From NCBI GenBank assembly GCA_964235765.1, contig CAXSDH010000006.1, positions 1 to 64,000 on the forward strand: a stretch of DNA of 64,000 nucleotides, written 5' to 3'. Of this stretch, positions 1 through 8,746 are shown one piece after another. Below the pieces are notes generated by a model. It made no database searches. It saw nothing but the letters and a program-made list of their open reading frames with translations, and was not told where the DNA came from. The position numbers and the translations under genes were made by a program. The DNA comes from JAVVHH01 sp964235765. GTDB lineage: Bacteria > Pseudomonadota > Alphaproteobacteria > Acetobacterales > Acetobacteraceae. Within the stretch, counting starts at the first letter, position 1. Each line of letters opens with the position of its first letter.

Positions 1-141
1 CGGCTTGTCGCACCGAAACAACCCGGGGTCGGGACGCGCCGTGGGACGGTGCCGGCGCCGTCCTCCGGCATGCACTGATACCGGAGCCGCGGCTCCACAT
101 CGGACGCGCCCTTGCGGTGGCGGTCCCTTGCACCATCCCGG

Positions 142-1368
142 TCAGCCAGGCGCGAGCTTGCAGCCTCCTTCAGCCAAGGGGCGGAATGCCTGCGCTGCCG
201 GGATGGTGCTGGTCACGGTGAACAGGTCCCACGGTCCCGTGCTTTCTTGCGGTTTTTTGACCTGGAATAGGAAGGCCGGGTGAATTTTGCGGCCGTCCTC
301 ACGCAGCACGCCGGGGCCGAAACAGTCGTCGTCCGTCGGGCGGCGCTTCATGGCGGCCATGGTCGCCGCGCCGGACTTTTTTGCTTCTGCCGGCCCCATG
401 TCGGCTGCGACCTTTAAGTAATGCAGCGTGGCGGCATATGCGGCGGCATGCGACGTGCTGGGCCAGTTGGCCGCCGTCGCGTTTCGCACCCGGGCGGCGA
501 AGGCGCGGGTGCGGCTGTTCAGGTCCCAGTAGAAGTTCTCCGTCATGGCGAGGCCCTGCGCGTCGCCGATGCCGATACCGTGAATGTCGGTGATGTAACC
601 GGACATTGCGACCAGGCGCTGGCCTGGGCGCGGAAGGCCGAACTCGCGCCCCTGCTTCACGCAGTTTGCGAGGTCCGTCCCCGTGTTGGCGAAGGCGACC
701 ACGTCCGCGCCGCTGCTGGAGGCCTGCACCAGCAGGGCGGAGAAGTCCGTGGTGGTCGGGAACGGATACCGGGCCGAGCCGACGACCATGCCGCCGGCCG
801 CCCTGATGACGGCGGTCGCATCCTCCTCAATGGCATGGCCGAAGGCGTAGTCCGCGGTGATGAAGAACCACTTGAGGCCGCCGCCTTTCAGCACGGCTGC
901 GGCTGTCCCGTGCGCGCGGCACCAAGTATCCACCGTCCAGGCTGACGTGTTCGGGTTGCAGGCGCTGCCGGTAAGGGCGGAGGTGGCAGCGCCCGTGTTC
1001 AGGTGCAGGCGGTCCTTTTCCCGCACCAGGTTGGACACCGCCAGCGCCAGCGCCGAGTTGTTGACATCGAGGATGGCGTCCACCCCGTCGCGATCCAGCC
1101 ATTCCCGGGCGATGCCGAGCCCCACATCGACCTTCTCCTGGTGGTCTGCCACCAGCAGTTCCACATCCATGCCGCCCCGGGCTTCGGCAATTGCTTGGCG
1201 CGCGCAGGCGGCCGAACTGAGGCCCCCCGTGTCGCGGTTATTGCCGGACAGGTCCGTGAGCAGGCCGAGGCGGATGCGGGCCGGCTGGGCGCGCGCCACC
1301 GGCGCGCCGGCAACAAGTGTGGTGGCCCCAAGGGCCGCCACGAAGCCACGCCGTGTGGTGCCGATCAT
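142..1368 (-). CDS. ABC transporter substrate-binding protein, branched-chain amino acid type (Leu/Ile/Val-binding family)
   Basis: A 408-residue periplasmic binding protein of the LivJ/amide-binding family. The N-terminus carries a twin-arginine signal (TTRRGFVAALG, residues 4-14) followed by a hydrophobic stretch and an AxA-type cleavage site (VARAQ near residue 27). The mature part opens with IRLGLLTDLSGNNRDTGG, the usual first strand and loop of this fold. The length is normal for the family. The start ATG overlaps the stop of the upstream CoA-transferase (ATGA), so the two are probably translationally coupled. No permease or ATPase gene lies next to it in the window, so its membrane partners are unknown. 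The CoA-transferase and hydratase neighbours suggest a carboxylic or aromatic acid ligand, but this is inference. Confidence 0.9.
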   Translation of the reverse strand: MIGTTRRGFVAALGATTLVAGAPVARAQPARIRLGLLTDLSGNNRDTGGLSSAACARQAIAEARGGMDVELLVADHQEKVDVGLGIAREWLDRDGVDAILDVNNSALALAVSNLVREKDRLHLNTGAATSALTGSACNPNTSAWTVDTWCRAHGTAAAVLKGGGLKWFFITADYAFGHAIEEDATAVIRAAGGMVVGSARYPFPTTTDFSALLVQASSSGADVVAFANTGTDLANCVKQGREFGLPRPGQRLVAMSGYITDIHGIGIGDAQGLAMTENFYWDLNSRTRAFAARVRNATAANWPSTSHAAAYAATLHYLKVAADMGPAEAKKSGAATMAAMKRRPTDDDCFGPGVLREDGRKIHPAFLFQVKKPQESTGPWDLFTVTSTIPAAQAFRPLAEGGCKLAPG

Positions 1369-2609
1369 TCACGTTCCTCTGCTTCTTGTTCCGGCCACGT
1401 TCGGCCGAGTTGGGACTGGTAGGCTGCGCCCCTCGCGAACAGCACCTCAATCTCAACCGGTTTCAGGCCGGCCTGTGCCAGAACCTCCCGTGTGTCGAAG
1501 CCGATCGGGGGCGCCGGCCTCCCGGGCGTGCGCGTGGCGCCGTCGAACACCACTGTGGGCCGCAACTGCCACACCGCCCCTTCAGTCGGGTGGATGGCAG
1601 GCCCGACCAAGTCCACAGCTTGCAGATGCGGGTCGTCCATCAGCGTGTCAAGCGTGTGGCACGGCATGGCGGGCACGTCGGCCTCGTCCAGCAGGCGCAG
1701 CCACTCGGCTGTTGTGCGCGTCCGCACAAGGGCAGCGCGCGTGGCGTACCAGTCCCTAACATGCCGCAGCCGGCTCGCCACCGTGCGAAAGCGCGGGTCG
1801 TCGGTCAGCCCCGGCCGGCCGGCCGCACGCAGGAAGGCGGTGACCTGCGCATCCGTGTTCGCGCTCAGGCTGAGCCAACCATCGGCCGTCTGCACCGGGC
1901 TGTTGTTGCGATCCAGTTGGCGCGCGTCTCCCGCCGCGGCCAGAGGCGGATCGAAGCTGCGGCCGCCCATGTGCTCGGCTAGCACGAAGGCGGCCATGGT
2001 CTCGTGCATCGGAACCTCGATGGCCGTGCCCGCTCCGGTGCGCTGCCGTTCGACCAGGGCCGCGAGAATGGCCCCGGCCGCGATCTCCCCGGTCACGTGG
2101 TCGCACAACAGCAGCGGCACATAGGCCGGGACGCCGTCCTTGCGCTCGAACAGGCCCGCGACGCCCGCCGCGCCTTGGATAACACTGTCATAGGCCGGCT
2201 TGCCGCGGTAGGGGCCGCCGGGGCCGAATCCGGTGATGAGGCAATGCACCAAGCCGGGTTGCTCCGCCCGCATCGCGACTGCATCCAGTCCCAGCCGGGC
2301 GAGCGCGTCCGGCCGCATGTTGGACACGAACACGTGGCAGCCGAGCGCGATGCGACGCAGCGCGTCCAGCCCGCCAGCGGTCTTGAGGTCGAGGCAGGCG
2401 GTCCGCTTATTGCGGTTCAGGTGCAGGAAGCTGCCGCCGTGCTGCCCGGTGGGTGAGTGCCCGCCCAGGCGGCGCAGCATGTCCCCCTCGCGGGTCTCGA
2501 CCTTGATGATCTCCGCACCGTAGTCGGCGAGACGCAGCGTGCAGGCCGGGCCGACCACCACCGTTGTCAAGTCCAGAACCCGGATGTTCGCCAGGGGCGG
2601 GGCACTCAT
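1365..2609 (-). CDS. Class III (CaiB/BaiF family) CoA-transferase
   Basis: A 414-residue family III CoA-transferase, moving CoA between an acyl-CoA and a carboxylic acid in the cytoplasm. The N-terminal RVLDLTTVVVGPACTLRLAD and GAEIIKVETREGD are the conserved CoA-binding start of CaiB/BaiF proteins, and PAYDSVIQGAAG (Asp near residue 141) matches the region of the catalytic aspartate. I chose the ATG at 2609 over a longer reading (to 2657), because it forms an ATGA overlap with the upstream hydratase stop and begins directly with the family motif. The gene sits between a MaoC-like hydratase and a solute-binding protein on one strand, which fits uptake and CoA activation of an organic acid. 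The substrate cannot be told from sequence. Confidence 0.92.
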   Translation of the reverse strand: MSAPPLANIRVLDLTTVVVGPACTLRLADYGAEIIKVETREGDMLRRLGGHSPTGQHGGSFLHLNRNKRTACLDLKTAGGLDALRRIALGCHVFVSNMRPDALARLGLDAVAMRAEQPGLVHCLITGFGPGGPYRGKPAYDSVIQGAAGVAGLFERKDGVPAYVPLLLCDHVTGEIAAGAILAALVERQRTGAGTAIEVPMHETMAAFVLAEHMGGRSFDPPLAAAGDARQLDRNNSPVQTADGWLSLSANTDAQVTAFLRAAGRPGLTDDPRFRTVASRLRHVRDWYATRAALVRTRTTAEWLRLLDEADVPAMPCHTLDTLMDDPHLQAVDLVGPAIHPTEGAVWQLRPTVVFDGATRTPGRPAPPIGFDTREVLAQAGLKPVEIEVLFARGAAYQSQLGRTWPEQEAEERE

Positions 2610-3454
2610 GCGATCAAGGCTTCCAGGGCCGGACGGCCGGTTTCGTCCTCCGCCCACACCCGCCAGGTGTTGCTGCCGGGTTCGGGCCGGGCATGGGTGG
2701 AGTTGGTCCGGCCGCAGAACAGCGGGCGGATGTTGCGCGTGATTACCTGGGCCGGCTCCCGCCGTGCCTGTTCTCGGAACAGCTCCGTCAGCAAAAGCGC
2801 GGTCAGGTTGCCGTTGACGACCAGCGCCGGATACCCCTCGACGCCTGTGGCATAGGAATGGTCATAGTGGATGCGGTGCGTGTTGAACGTCAGCGCGCAG
2901 TAGCGGAACAGGGTGGCTTCGTCGGCGACGAAGGGACGGCCGCCGGGTGTTCCGCCGTCCGCCGTCGCCTGCGGCTCGTCCTGCCCAAGCACTGCCGCCT
3001 CGCGCAGGACGAAATCCTGCTGCTCCACGACGACAGGATCCGGGCCGCCACAGCGGATGTCGCGTTCTACCGTTACCACAAGCAGCCGGCCCGTCCGGCC
3101 ACTCTTGGGAACTGCGGACACGAGGCGGCTCGTGCGCTCCGCGGGCGCGCCGATCCTGATGTCGCCCCTGAACCCGATGCGGCGGCCGCCGAACATCAGC
3201 CGAGGTAGGTCGGTGGAGGGCAGTTCCACCCCGACCCCGGCATATCCGTCCGGACGCAGGTTGCCCGGGCGCACGGCAGGCGCGAACATGGCGCCGTGCC
3301 ACCCGCGGGGCAGCACGTCCCCAACCTGCAGGCTGGCGGGATCGCGGTCGAGCAGCGCCAACATCTGGCGCGCCCGCGACAGGCTGAACGTGTCCTGCTC
3401 GACGACCGGCTGTTCAGCCGTCTCGGTTCCGTTGCCAACCTTCGGCCCGTGCAT
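2606..3454 (-). CDS. MaoC/FAS1-type dehydratase-hydratase (mesaconyl/itaconyl-CoA hydratase-like)
   Basis: A 282-residue double-hotdog hydratase. The second half contains FRYCALTFNTHRIHYDHSYA followed by GYPALVVNGNLTA, which strongly resembles the hydratase motif of mesaconyl-C4-CoA and itaconyl-CoA hydratase proteins. The N-terminal half corresponds to the FAS1-like dehydratase region (SLQVGDVLPRGWHGAMF). I set the start at the ATG at 3454, because a purine-rich AGGGAGAG lies just upstream and the longer reading to 3559 adds only low-complexity sequence that would run into the divergent thiolase gene. It overlaps the following CoA-transferase (ATGA). Together the pair could activate and hydrate an unsaturated dicarboxylic acid; the exact acyl group is unknown. 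Confidence 0.88.
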   Translation of the reverse strand: MHGPKVGNGTETAEQPVVEQDTFSLSRARQMLALLDRDPASLQVGDVLPRGWHGAMFAPAVRPGNLRPDGYAGVGVELPSTDLPRLMFGGRRIGFRGDIRIGAPAERTSRLVSAVPKSGRTGRLLVVTVERDIRCGGPDPVVVEQQDFVLREAAVLGQDEPQATADGGTPGGRPFVADEATLFRYCALTFNTHRIHYDHSYATGVEGYPALVVNGNLTALLLTELFREQARREPAQVITRNIRPLFCGRTNSTHARPEPGSNTWRVWAEDETGRPALEALIA

Positions 3455-3512
3455 GGGAACGGCTCTCCCTGGAGGCCAGGACGAGCTTGGCAGGAGGGCA
3501 GCGCGGGAGCAA

Positions 3513-3534
3513 CCAGACCGGCTTGAAAGTCTGG
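3513..3534. promoter_or_regulatory. Inverted repeat in the divergent promoter gap (possible operator)
   Basis: CCAGAC and GTCTGG form a perfect 6-bp inverted repeat separated by 10 bases, in the middle of the 122-bp gap between the divergently transcribed hydratase (start 3454) and thiolase-like gene (start 3577). The spacing would suit a dimeric regulator acting on both promoters. No regulator gene is adjacent, and an arm of only six bases can occur by chance. Confidence 0.3.
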
Positions 3535-3576
3535 CGGGGAGGTGGTCCGCTCCGGGCACCGGGAGAGGAGGCGGGC

Positions 3577-5085
3577 ATGGCCGATGCGGACACGACGCCT
3601 GTGATCGTCGGCGTCGGCGAGGTGAAGGACCGGCCTGCCGATCCCGCCGACGGGCTGGAGCCGGCCGTTCTGGCCGAGCACGCGCTTCGCCGCGCGGAGG
3701 CGGACGCAGGCGCGCGCCTGCTGCACCGGCTGGACAGCCTGGACGTCGTCGGCGTCGTGTCGTGGCCGTATGACGACCTGCCGGCCCAGCTCGCCCGCGC
3801 GGTGGCGGCCCACCCGGTCCGGCTGCGCCACGGCCCCATCGGCGGCCAGACCCCTGTGCAGTTCCTGCACGAAGCCGCGCAGCGGATCGCCCGGGGCGAA
3901 AGCGCCGTGGCCGCCGTGTGCGGGGCCGAAAGCAGCCACACGGCCACGCAGGCGGCCCGGCGCGGCTTGGCGCTGCCCTGGACGCAGCCGGCCGCGGGCC
4001 GCCCTGCCCAGGGGAACGCCTGGCTGCCGGCCCGCAACCGCGGCTACCTCCATCCCCTGGCGTTGCGCCACGGGATCACGGAGCCGATTACGGTGTATCC
4101 GCTTTACGAAGGCGCTACCACGGCCGCCTGGGGCCAGACGCCCGCGCAAGCCGCCGCGCAGTCGGCCGCGCTGTGGGCACAGCTCTCCGAAACCGCCGCC
4201 CGCACCCCCGGGTCATGGTTGCAAGCGCCACGCCGGGCGGACGAGATCATGGCGGTATCGCCGGGCAACCGCATGGTGGCGTGGCCCTATCCGAAGCTGA
4301 TGGTGGCAAACCCGGCGGTGAACCAGGGCGCCGCCGTGCTGCTGACCAGCCTCGCCGCCGCGCGCGCCGCCGGCATATCCCCCGGACGCCTGGTCCACGT
4401 CCATGGCGGTGCCTCCGCCGCCGAACCGATGGATTGGATGGCACGCGACAGTTTCGCGCACGCCGCCGGGCTGGAAGCCGTGCTGGACGCCGTCACGGAA
4501 GGCGGCCCGGCCGCCTTCGACGTGCTGGAACTGTACAGTTGCTTTCCCGTCGTTCCGAAAATGGCGCTGCGGCACCTCGGCCTGCCGCCCGGCACGCCCA
4601 TCAGCGCCGCGGGCGGGCTGACCTTCCATGGCGCGCCGCTCAACAACTACATGACCCACGCCGCCGTCGCCGTTGTGCAGGCGTTGCGGGCGGCCGGCAC
4701 GCGCGCGCTGCTGTATGGCCAGGGCGGCTACCTGACCTGGCACCACGCGCTCGCACTCGGCCGTGAACCGGCGCCCGCCGCCGTGCTGCACGTAGCCGAC
4801 CGGCAGGCGGACGCGGACCGCCGCCGCGGCCCCGCCCCCCTGGTCGTCGAGGACGCCGAAGGCCGCGCCACCCTGGACGCCTTCACGATACCGTTTCGCC
4901 CGGACGGCAGCCCGGATTTCGCTGCCGTGGTGCTGCGGCTGCCTGGCGGCGCCCGAACGCTCGCGCGGGTGCCTGCCGCGGATGCCGGCACGCTCGCCAG
5001 GCTTATGTCGTCCGGCGCCAGCCCAGTCGGGATGGAAGGCGTGGTGTCGGCCGGGCCGGGCGGCCTGGGCGAATGGCGTGCGTAG
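3577..5085 (+). CDS. Thiolase-like acetyl-CoA acetyltransferase family protein
   Basis: A 502-residue thiolase-fold protein of the lipid-transfer/acetyl-CoA acetyltransferase-like group. It starts with TPVIVGVGEVKDRPAD, has the GQTPVQFLHEAAQRIARGE and VCGAESSHTA segment, the ELYSCFPVVPKMALRHLG segment and the C-terminal GGLTFHGAPLNNYMTHA and GQGGYLTWHHALAL motifs that carry the conserved histidines. The last 80 or so residues form an extra domain typical of this subgroup. The start at 3577 is preceded by GGGAGAGGAGG. It is divergent from the CoA-transferase/hydratase operon and probably completes a CoA-ester pathway, although condensation or cleavage activity and substrate cannot be assigned. 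Confidence 0.88.
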   Translation: MADADTTPVIVGVGEVKDRPADPADGLEPAVLAEHALRRAEADAGARLLHRLDSLDVVGVVSWPYDDLPAQLARAVAAHPVRLRHGPIGGQTPVQFLHEAAQRIARGESAVAAVCGAESSHTATQAARRGLALPWTQPAAGRPAQGNAWLPARNRGYLHPLALRHGITEPITVYPLYEGATTAAWGQTPAQAAAQSAALWAQLSETAARTPGSWLQAPRRADEIMAVSPGNRMVAWPYPKLMVANPAVNQGAAVLLTSLAAARAAGISPGRLVHVHGGASAAEPMDWMARDSFAHAAGLEAVLDAVTEGGPAAFDVLELYSCFPVVPKMALRHLGLPPGTPISAAGGLTFHGAPLNNYMTHAAVAVVQALRAAGTRALLYGQGGYLTWHHALALGREPAPAAVLHVADRQADADRRRGPAPLVVEDAEGRATLDAFTIPFRPDGSPDFAAVVLRLPGGARTLARVPAADAGTLARLMSSGASPVGMEGVVSAGPGGLGEWRA

Positions 5086-5109
5086 GCCGGGCGCGCTACC
5101 CGCCCGGCC
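5085..5109 (+). terminator. GC hairpin just after the thiolase-like gene (possible terminator)
   Basis: GGCCGGGCG at 5085-5093 pairs perfectly with CGCCCGGCC at 5101-5109 around a 7-base loop, beginning at the last base of the thiolase stop codon. There is no T-run after it, so it is not a classical intrinsic terminator. It could stall polymerase or protect the 3' end. The rest of the 263-bp gap up to 5348 shows nothing I can name. Confidence 0.35.
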
Positions 5110-5348
5110 CGGGCCGCACTGGTAGCTGGCGATGGCCCGCGCTCGCGTGCCGGTGCACCCGGGCCAGGGGGGGAGATTTCGCCCGCGAGTTCGAGCCGCC
5201 CGCTCAGTGGCAGGCTCCCTCGACAGAGGCCCGCTGGTCCGCGCCGGCACGCTCGGCATCGGCCCCACCCTGCGCTGGGCCTTTGCCTAGAAGCGTGGGA
5301 TATGCTGCCCGCGTGAACTTCACCGCAACCACGGACTAGCCTGCCGGA

Positions 5349-6860
5349 ATGCCCTGTGTCCTGGCCGGCGATCTCGGCAGCAGCAGCCTGCGTCTCGCCC
5401 TTATCGACCCTGAGGGCCACGCCCTGGCCACCGCCAGCGTCGCCCTCCCCGCCCATGCCGAGGCGCCGGGCTGGTCGGAGGCCGACCCCGTCCTTTGGTG
5501 GACGAGCTTCGCCGCCGCCGCCGCCAGCCTGGCCCGCCAAGCGCCGGACGGCTTCGCCGGGGTCGCCGCCATCGCGATCTGCGGCATGACGCGCTCGCAG
5601 GTGCTCCTCGATGCCGAAGGTGAGCCCCTCCGGCCCGCCATCCTCTGGGCCGATACTCGCGCCGCCGCCACGCTCCCGGCCTTGCGCGCCTGCCTGCCCG
5701 AGGGCCACCCCGAGACAGCGCACGTCAACGCCTTCCATCCCATCGCGCGGCTGTGCTGGCTGCGGCAACACGACCCCTCGATCATGCGCCGCCTCGCCAC
5801 GGTTGTGGAGCCGAAGGACTACCTCAACCTCCGCCTGACCGGCGAACTCGCCAGCGACCCGGTCTCCATGGCCCGCATGCTGGCCGCCGCGACGCCCGGC
5901 CCGGCGGGTCGCACGCTGCTCGCCGCCGCTGGGCTCGACCCCAAACTCCTGCCCCGCCTGGTCGCGCCGGCCAGCGCCATGGGCCGGGTCAGAAGCGGGC
6001 TTGACGGTCCGCTCGCGCAACTCGCCGGGCGGCCGGTCCTCGCCATGGCCCACGACACCTGGGCCAGCGCGATCGGCCTCGGCGCGATGCGGCCCGGCTT
6101 CGCCTACAACATCGCCGGCACCTCGGAAGTGCTCGGCGTGGTCGGCGCCAGGCCCGCCGCCGCCGAAGGACTCATGACGATCGACTGGACCGGCGGCCTG
6201 GTGCAGCTCGGCGGCCCCAGCCAGGCCGGCGGCGACACCCTCGTCTGGCTGCTGTCGCTCCTCGGCTGCCGCAACGGCCCAGCGGACATCGGCCCAGCTT
6301 TGGCGCAATTGGCCAGCCAGCCCCGCAGCCCGGCGCCGCTGCTCTTCCTGCCCTACCTCCAGGGCGAGCGCACGCCTTACTGGGACGCCAATCTGCGCGG
6401 TGCATTCGTGGGCCTCGGTCGCCGCCACGGACCCGCCGACCTGCTGCAGGCCGTCATGGAAGGCGTCGCCTTCCTGAACCGCATCGTCCTCAAGCGGGCG
6501 GCGGCCACCGGGCTGGCCATCGAGGAGTTGCGCTGCGGCGGCGGCGGCGCGGCCAACGCCCCCTGGTGCCAGATCAAGGCCGACATCCTCGGCTGCGACG
6601 TCGTGGTCCCCGCAGGCGACGAGCACGGCCTGATCGGCGCGGCCATCGCCGCCTGGACCATGCTCGGCCGTTATCCCGGCCTCGCCGAAGGGCAGCAGGC
6701 GCTCGCCCGGCCGGCCCGGCGCTACAGGCCGGACCCCGCCCAAAAAGCCCATTACGACCGACTGTTCAGCGTGTTCCGCGATACCGAGGCGGCGCTGCGG
6801 CCGATCTCGCACCGCCTGGCGGATTGGCGGCAGCCGGAAGCAGGCCAGTGCGCGAAGTGA
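5349..6860 (+). CDS. FGGY-family carbohydrate kinase (xylulokinase-like)
   Basis: A 503-residue sugar kinase with the two actin-like domains of the FGGY family. The N-terminal LAGDLGSSSLRLALID is the first phosphate-binding loop. NIAGTSEVLGVV and GGDTLVWLL mark the start of the second domain, and FLPYLQGERTPYWD followed by LRCGGGGAANAPWCQIKADILG is the FGGY signature area, ending in HGLIGAAIAAW. Closest in style to XylB, but family members also use ribulose, erythritol and other polyols. It is the first gene of an operon with a sugar ABC importer and a nucleoside hydrolase, so ribose or another pentose released from nucleosides is a reasonable guess. Confidence 0.92.
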   Translation: MPCVLAGDLGSSSLRLALIDPEGHALATASVALPAHAEAPGWSEADPVLWWTSFAAAAASLARQAPDGFAGVAAIAICGMTRSQVLLDAEGEPLRPAILWADTRAAATLPALRACLPEGHPETAHVNAFHPIARLCWLRQHDPSIMRRLATVVEPKDYLNLRLTGELASDPVSMARMLAAATPGPAGRTLLAAAGLDPKLLPRLVAPASAMGRVRSGLDGPLAQLAGRPVLAMAHDTWASAIGLGAMRPGFAYNIAGTSEVLGVVGARPAAAEGLMTIDWTGGLVQLGGPSQAGGDTLVWLLSLLGCRNGPADIGPALAQLASQPRSPAPLLFLPYLQGERTPYWDANLRGAFVGLGRRHGPADLLQAVMEGVAFLNRIVLKRAAATGLAIEELRCGGGGAANAPWCQIKADILGCDVVVPAGDEHGLIGAAIAAWTMLGRYPGLAEGQQALARPARRYRPDPAQKAHYDRLFSVFRDTEAALRPISHRLADWRQPEAGQCAK

Positions 6861-7789
6861 TCGAACGCTACGGCACCGCCTTGGCCGGGCTGGCGATGAT
6901 CGCGTTCTTCGCGGCGTTCGCCGACAACTTCACCGCCGCCGGCAACCTGCTCAACGTCGCCAAGGACACCTGCGCCCTCGCGGTCCTGGCACTCGGCTTC
7001 GGCCTGGCGCTCACCGTCGCCGAACTCGACCTCTCCATCGCCGACGTGGCCAGCCTGGCGGCCGTAGTGGCCGGCTGGTGCATTCAGGCCGGCTACCCGC
7101 CCGCCGCCGCCTGCCTCGCGGCGGCGGGCGTCGGCGCGGGGTGCGGCCTGTTCAACGGCTTCGGCGTCACCGTGCTGCGCGTTCCCTCGCTCATCACCAC
7201 GCTCGGCACCTCGGCCATCGCCCGCGGCGCCGCCTTCATGATCACCGGCGGCGTCGGCTTCACCGGCCGCTGGCCGCGCGGCTTCACCGACCTTGCCCGC
7301 GGCACGCTGCTGGGCGTCCCCAACCTGCTGTTCTGGCTCGCTTCCGTGGCGGCGATCGCCGCGGTCCTGCTCGGCTGGACCCGCACCGGGGCGCATATGG
7401 TCGCCACCGGCGATGTGGAGGAGGCAGCGCGCCTCTCCGGCATCCCGACCGCGCGCATGAAGCGGCTGGGCCTGTTGCTGGCCGGCCTCTGCGCCGGGCT
7501 GACGGCGGTCATGCTGGCGGCCAACCTCGCCTCCGCGGCGCCGAACATGGCGGGCGACTACTTCCTCTACGCCATCGCCGCCGTGCTGCTCGGCATGACG
7601 ATGTTCGACCCCGGCCGGCCGAACGTCCCCGGCACGCTGTGCGCAGCACTGATCCTGAAGGCGCTGGGCAACGGCTTGATCCTGCTCGGGACCGCATACT
7701 ACGTGCAAGACATGGTGCTTGGCGTCATCATCATCGGATCGGTCGCCTTCTCCGCCAGCGTGGTGAAGAAGGCCGCCTTCAAGGTATGA
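6848..7789 (+). CDS. Sugar ABC transporter permease (RbsC/BPD_transp_2 family)
   Basis: A roughly 313-residue inner-membrane permease of the ribose/simple-sugar type, almost entirely hydrophobic with about ten membrane segments. LGFGLALTVAELDLSIADVASLAAV is the family's early signature (substrate pathway helix), and the SLITTLGTSAIARGAAF and GTLCAALILKALGNGL segments are typical later ones. The start is a GTG: the one at 6848 has GGAAG seven bases upstream, while a second in-frame GTG at 6857 overlaps the kinase stop as GTGA. I prefer 6848. It is followed 10 bp later by its binding protein. Confidence 0.92.
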   Translation: MREVIERYGTALAGLAMIAFFAAFADNFTAAGNLLNVAKDTCALAVLALGFGLALTVAELDLSIADVASLAAVVAGWCIQAGYPPAAACLAAAGVGAGCGLFNGFGVTVLRVPSLITTLGTSAIARGAAFMITGGVGFTGRWPRGFTDLARGTLLGVPNLLFWLASVAAIAAVLLGWTRTGAHMVATGDVEEAARLSGIPTARMKRLGLLLAGLCAGLTAVMLAANLASAAPNMAGDYFLYAIAAVLLGMTMFDPGRPNVPGTLCAALILKALGNGLILLGTAYYVQDMVLGVIIIGSVAFSASVVKKAAFKV

Positions 7790-7799
7790 GGGAATTGGC

Positions 7800-8738
7800 A
7801 TGGGGCGTTCGAGGATAGCTTGGCTGGCGGCGGTTCTTCTGGCCGTAGCGGGTCCGGCGCAGGCCTTCGAGGTCGGCATCATCGGCTTCCAGTTCTCGTC
7901 GGAGACGCATTCCCGCGTGGCCAACGCCGCCGCCACCGCGTCCCGCGCCAAGGGCTGGCGGGTCACGCTGCTGAACTCCGAAGGGTCGCTGCCCAAGCAC
8001 GCCGAACAGCTTGAAAGCCTGATCTCGAAGAAGGTCGACGCCATCATCGTCGCCATGGGCAAGCCGGTGGAAGCGGACGGCCAGTTCAAGGCCGCCCGGG
8101 ACGCCGGCATCCCCGTCGTCACCGTGCAGTCCGGCGTCGGCCCCTACTCGCTGTTCGACATCCAGAGCAACGAGTACAAGGTCGGCGCCGACGCCGCGCT
8201 CTATATCGCCGGCCAGATGGGCTACAAGGGCAACCTGATGTCCATCCGCTTCGAGGCCAACGTCGCCTCCCGCATCCGCGGCCGGGAGCTGGACGTGGTG
8301 CTGGCCGAGAACCAGGGCATCCGCGAGATCGGCAAGTTCTCCATGGCCCGCACCCAAAGCTGGCAAACCGACGTGCGCAACGGCGCGCAGGCGCTGCTGC
8401 TGCAGAACCAGGGCCGCATCGACGGCATCTGGGCCTCGTTCGACGGCCAGGCCTACATCATCGACGACCTGCTGCGCGCCCAGGGGCTCAAAAAGGGCGA
8501 CATCCCGCTCGTCTCCGTCGATGGCGGGCCGGAAAGCGTGCGGCGCATCGCCGACCCGGAGAGCCTGTTCACCGCGACCTTCAGCATCCCGTTCGAGGAG
8601 ATGGGCGCCAAGGCGGTGGCCGCGGTCGACGCGATAGTGGTCGGCAAGCAGCCGGTGTCCGCCGTCGCCACCGGGCCGTTCCTGTTCATGGACGCCGTGC
8701 TGATCGACAAGGACAACGTGCGGCAATTCGCGAAGTAG
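7800..8738 (+). CDS. Sugar ABC transporter periplasmic binding protein (RbsB-like)
   Basis: A 312-residue solute-binding protein with a classical Sec signal peptide (IAWLAAVLLAVAGPAQA, cleavage near residue 22). The mature protein starts FEVGIIGFQFSSETHSRVAN and contains LISKKVDAIIVAMGKPVEADG and DGIWASFDGQAYIIDDLL, the pattern of periplasmic binding protein type 1 domains that bind pentoses and hexoses. Length is normal. It lies between the permease and the ATPase of the same importer, so it should deliver substrate to them. Ligand not resolvable; ribose or a nucleoside is suggested by the downstream nucleoside hydrolase. Confidence 0.92.
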   Translation: MGRSRIAWLAAVLLAVAGPAQAFEVGIIGFQFSSETHSRVANAAATASRAKGWRVTLLNSEGSLPKHAEQLESLISKKVDAIIVAMGKPVEADGQFKAARDAGIPVVTVQSGVGPYSLFDIQSNEYKVGADAALYIAGQMGYKGNLMSIRFEANVASRIRGRELDVVLAENQGIREIGKFSMARTQSWQTDVRNGAQALLLQNQGRIDGIWASFDGQAYIIDDLLRAQGLKKGDIPLVSVDGGPESVRRIADPESLFTATFSIPFEEMGAKAVAAVDAIVVGKQPVSAVATGPFLFMDAVLIDKDNVRQFAK

Positions 8739-8746
8739 GCGCACCC

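Noticed and set aside
4728..6812. A 694-codon minus-strand open frame opposite the FGGY kinase
   Set aside because: Low-complexity Gly/Ala/Arg composition and full antisense overlap with a clearly conserved kinase.
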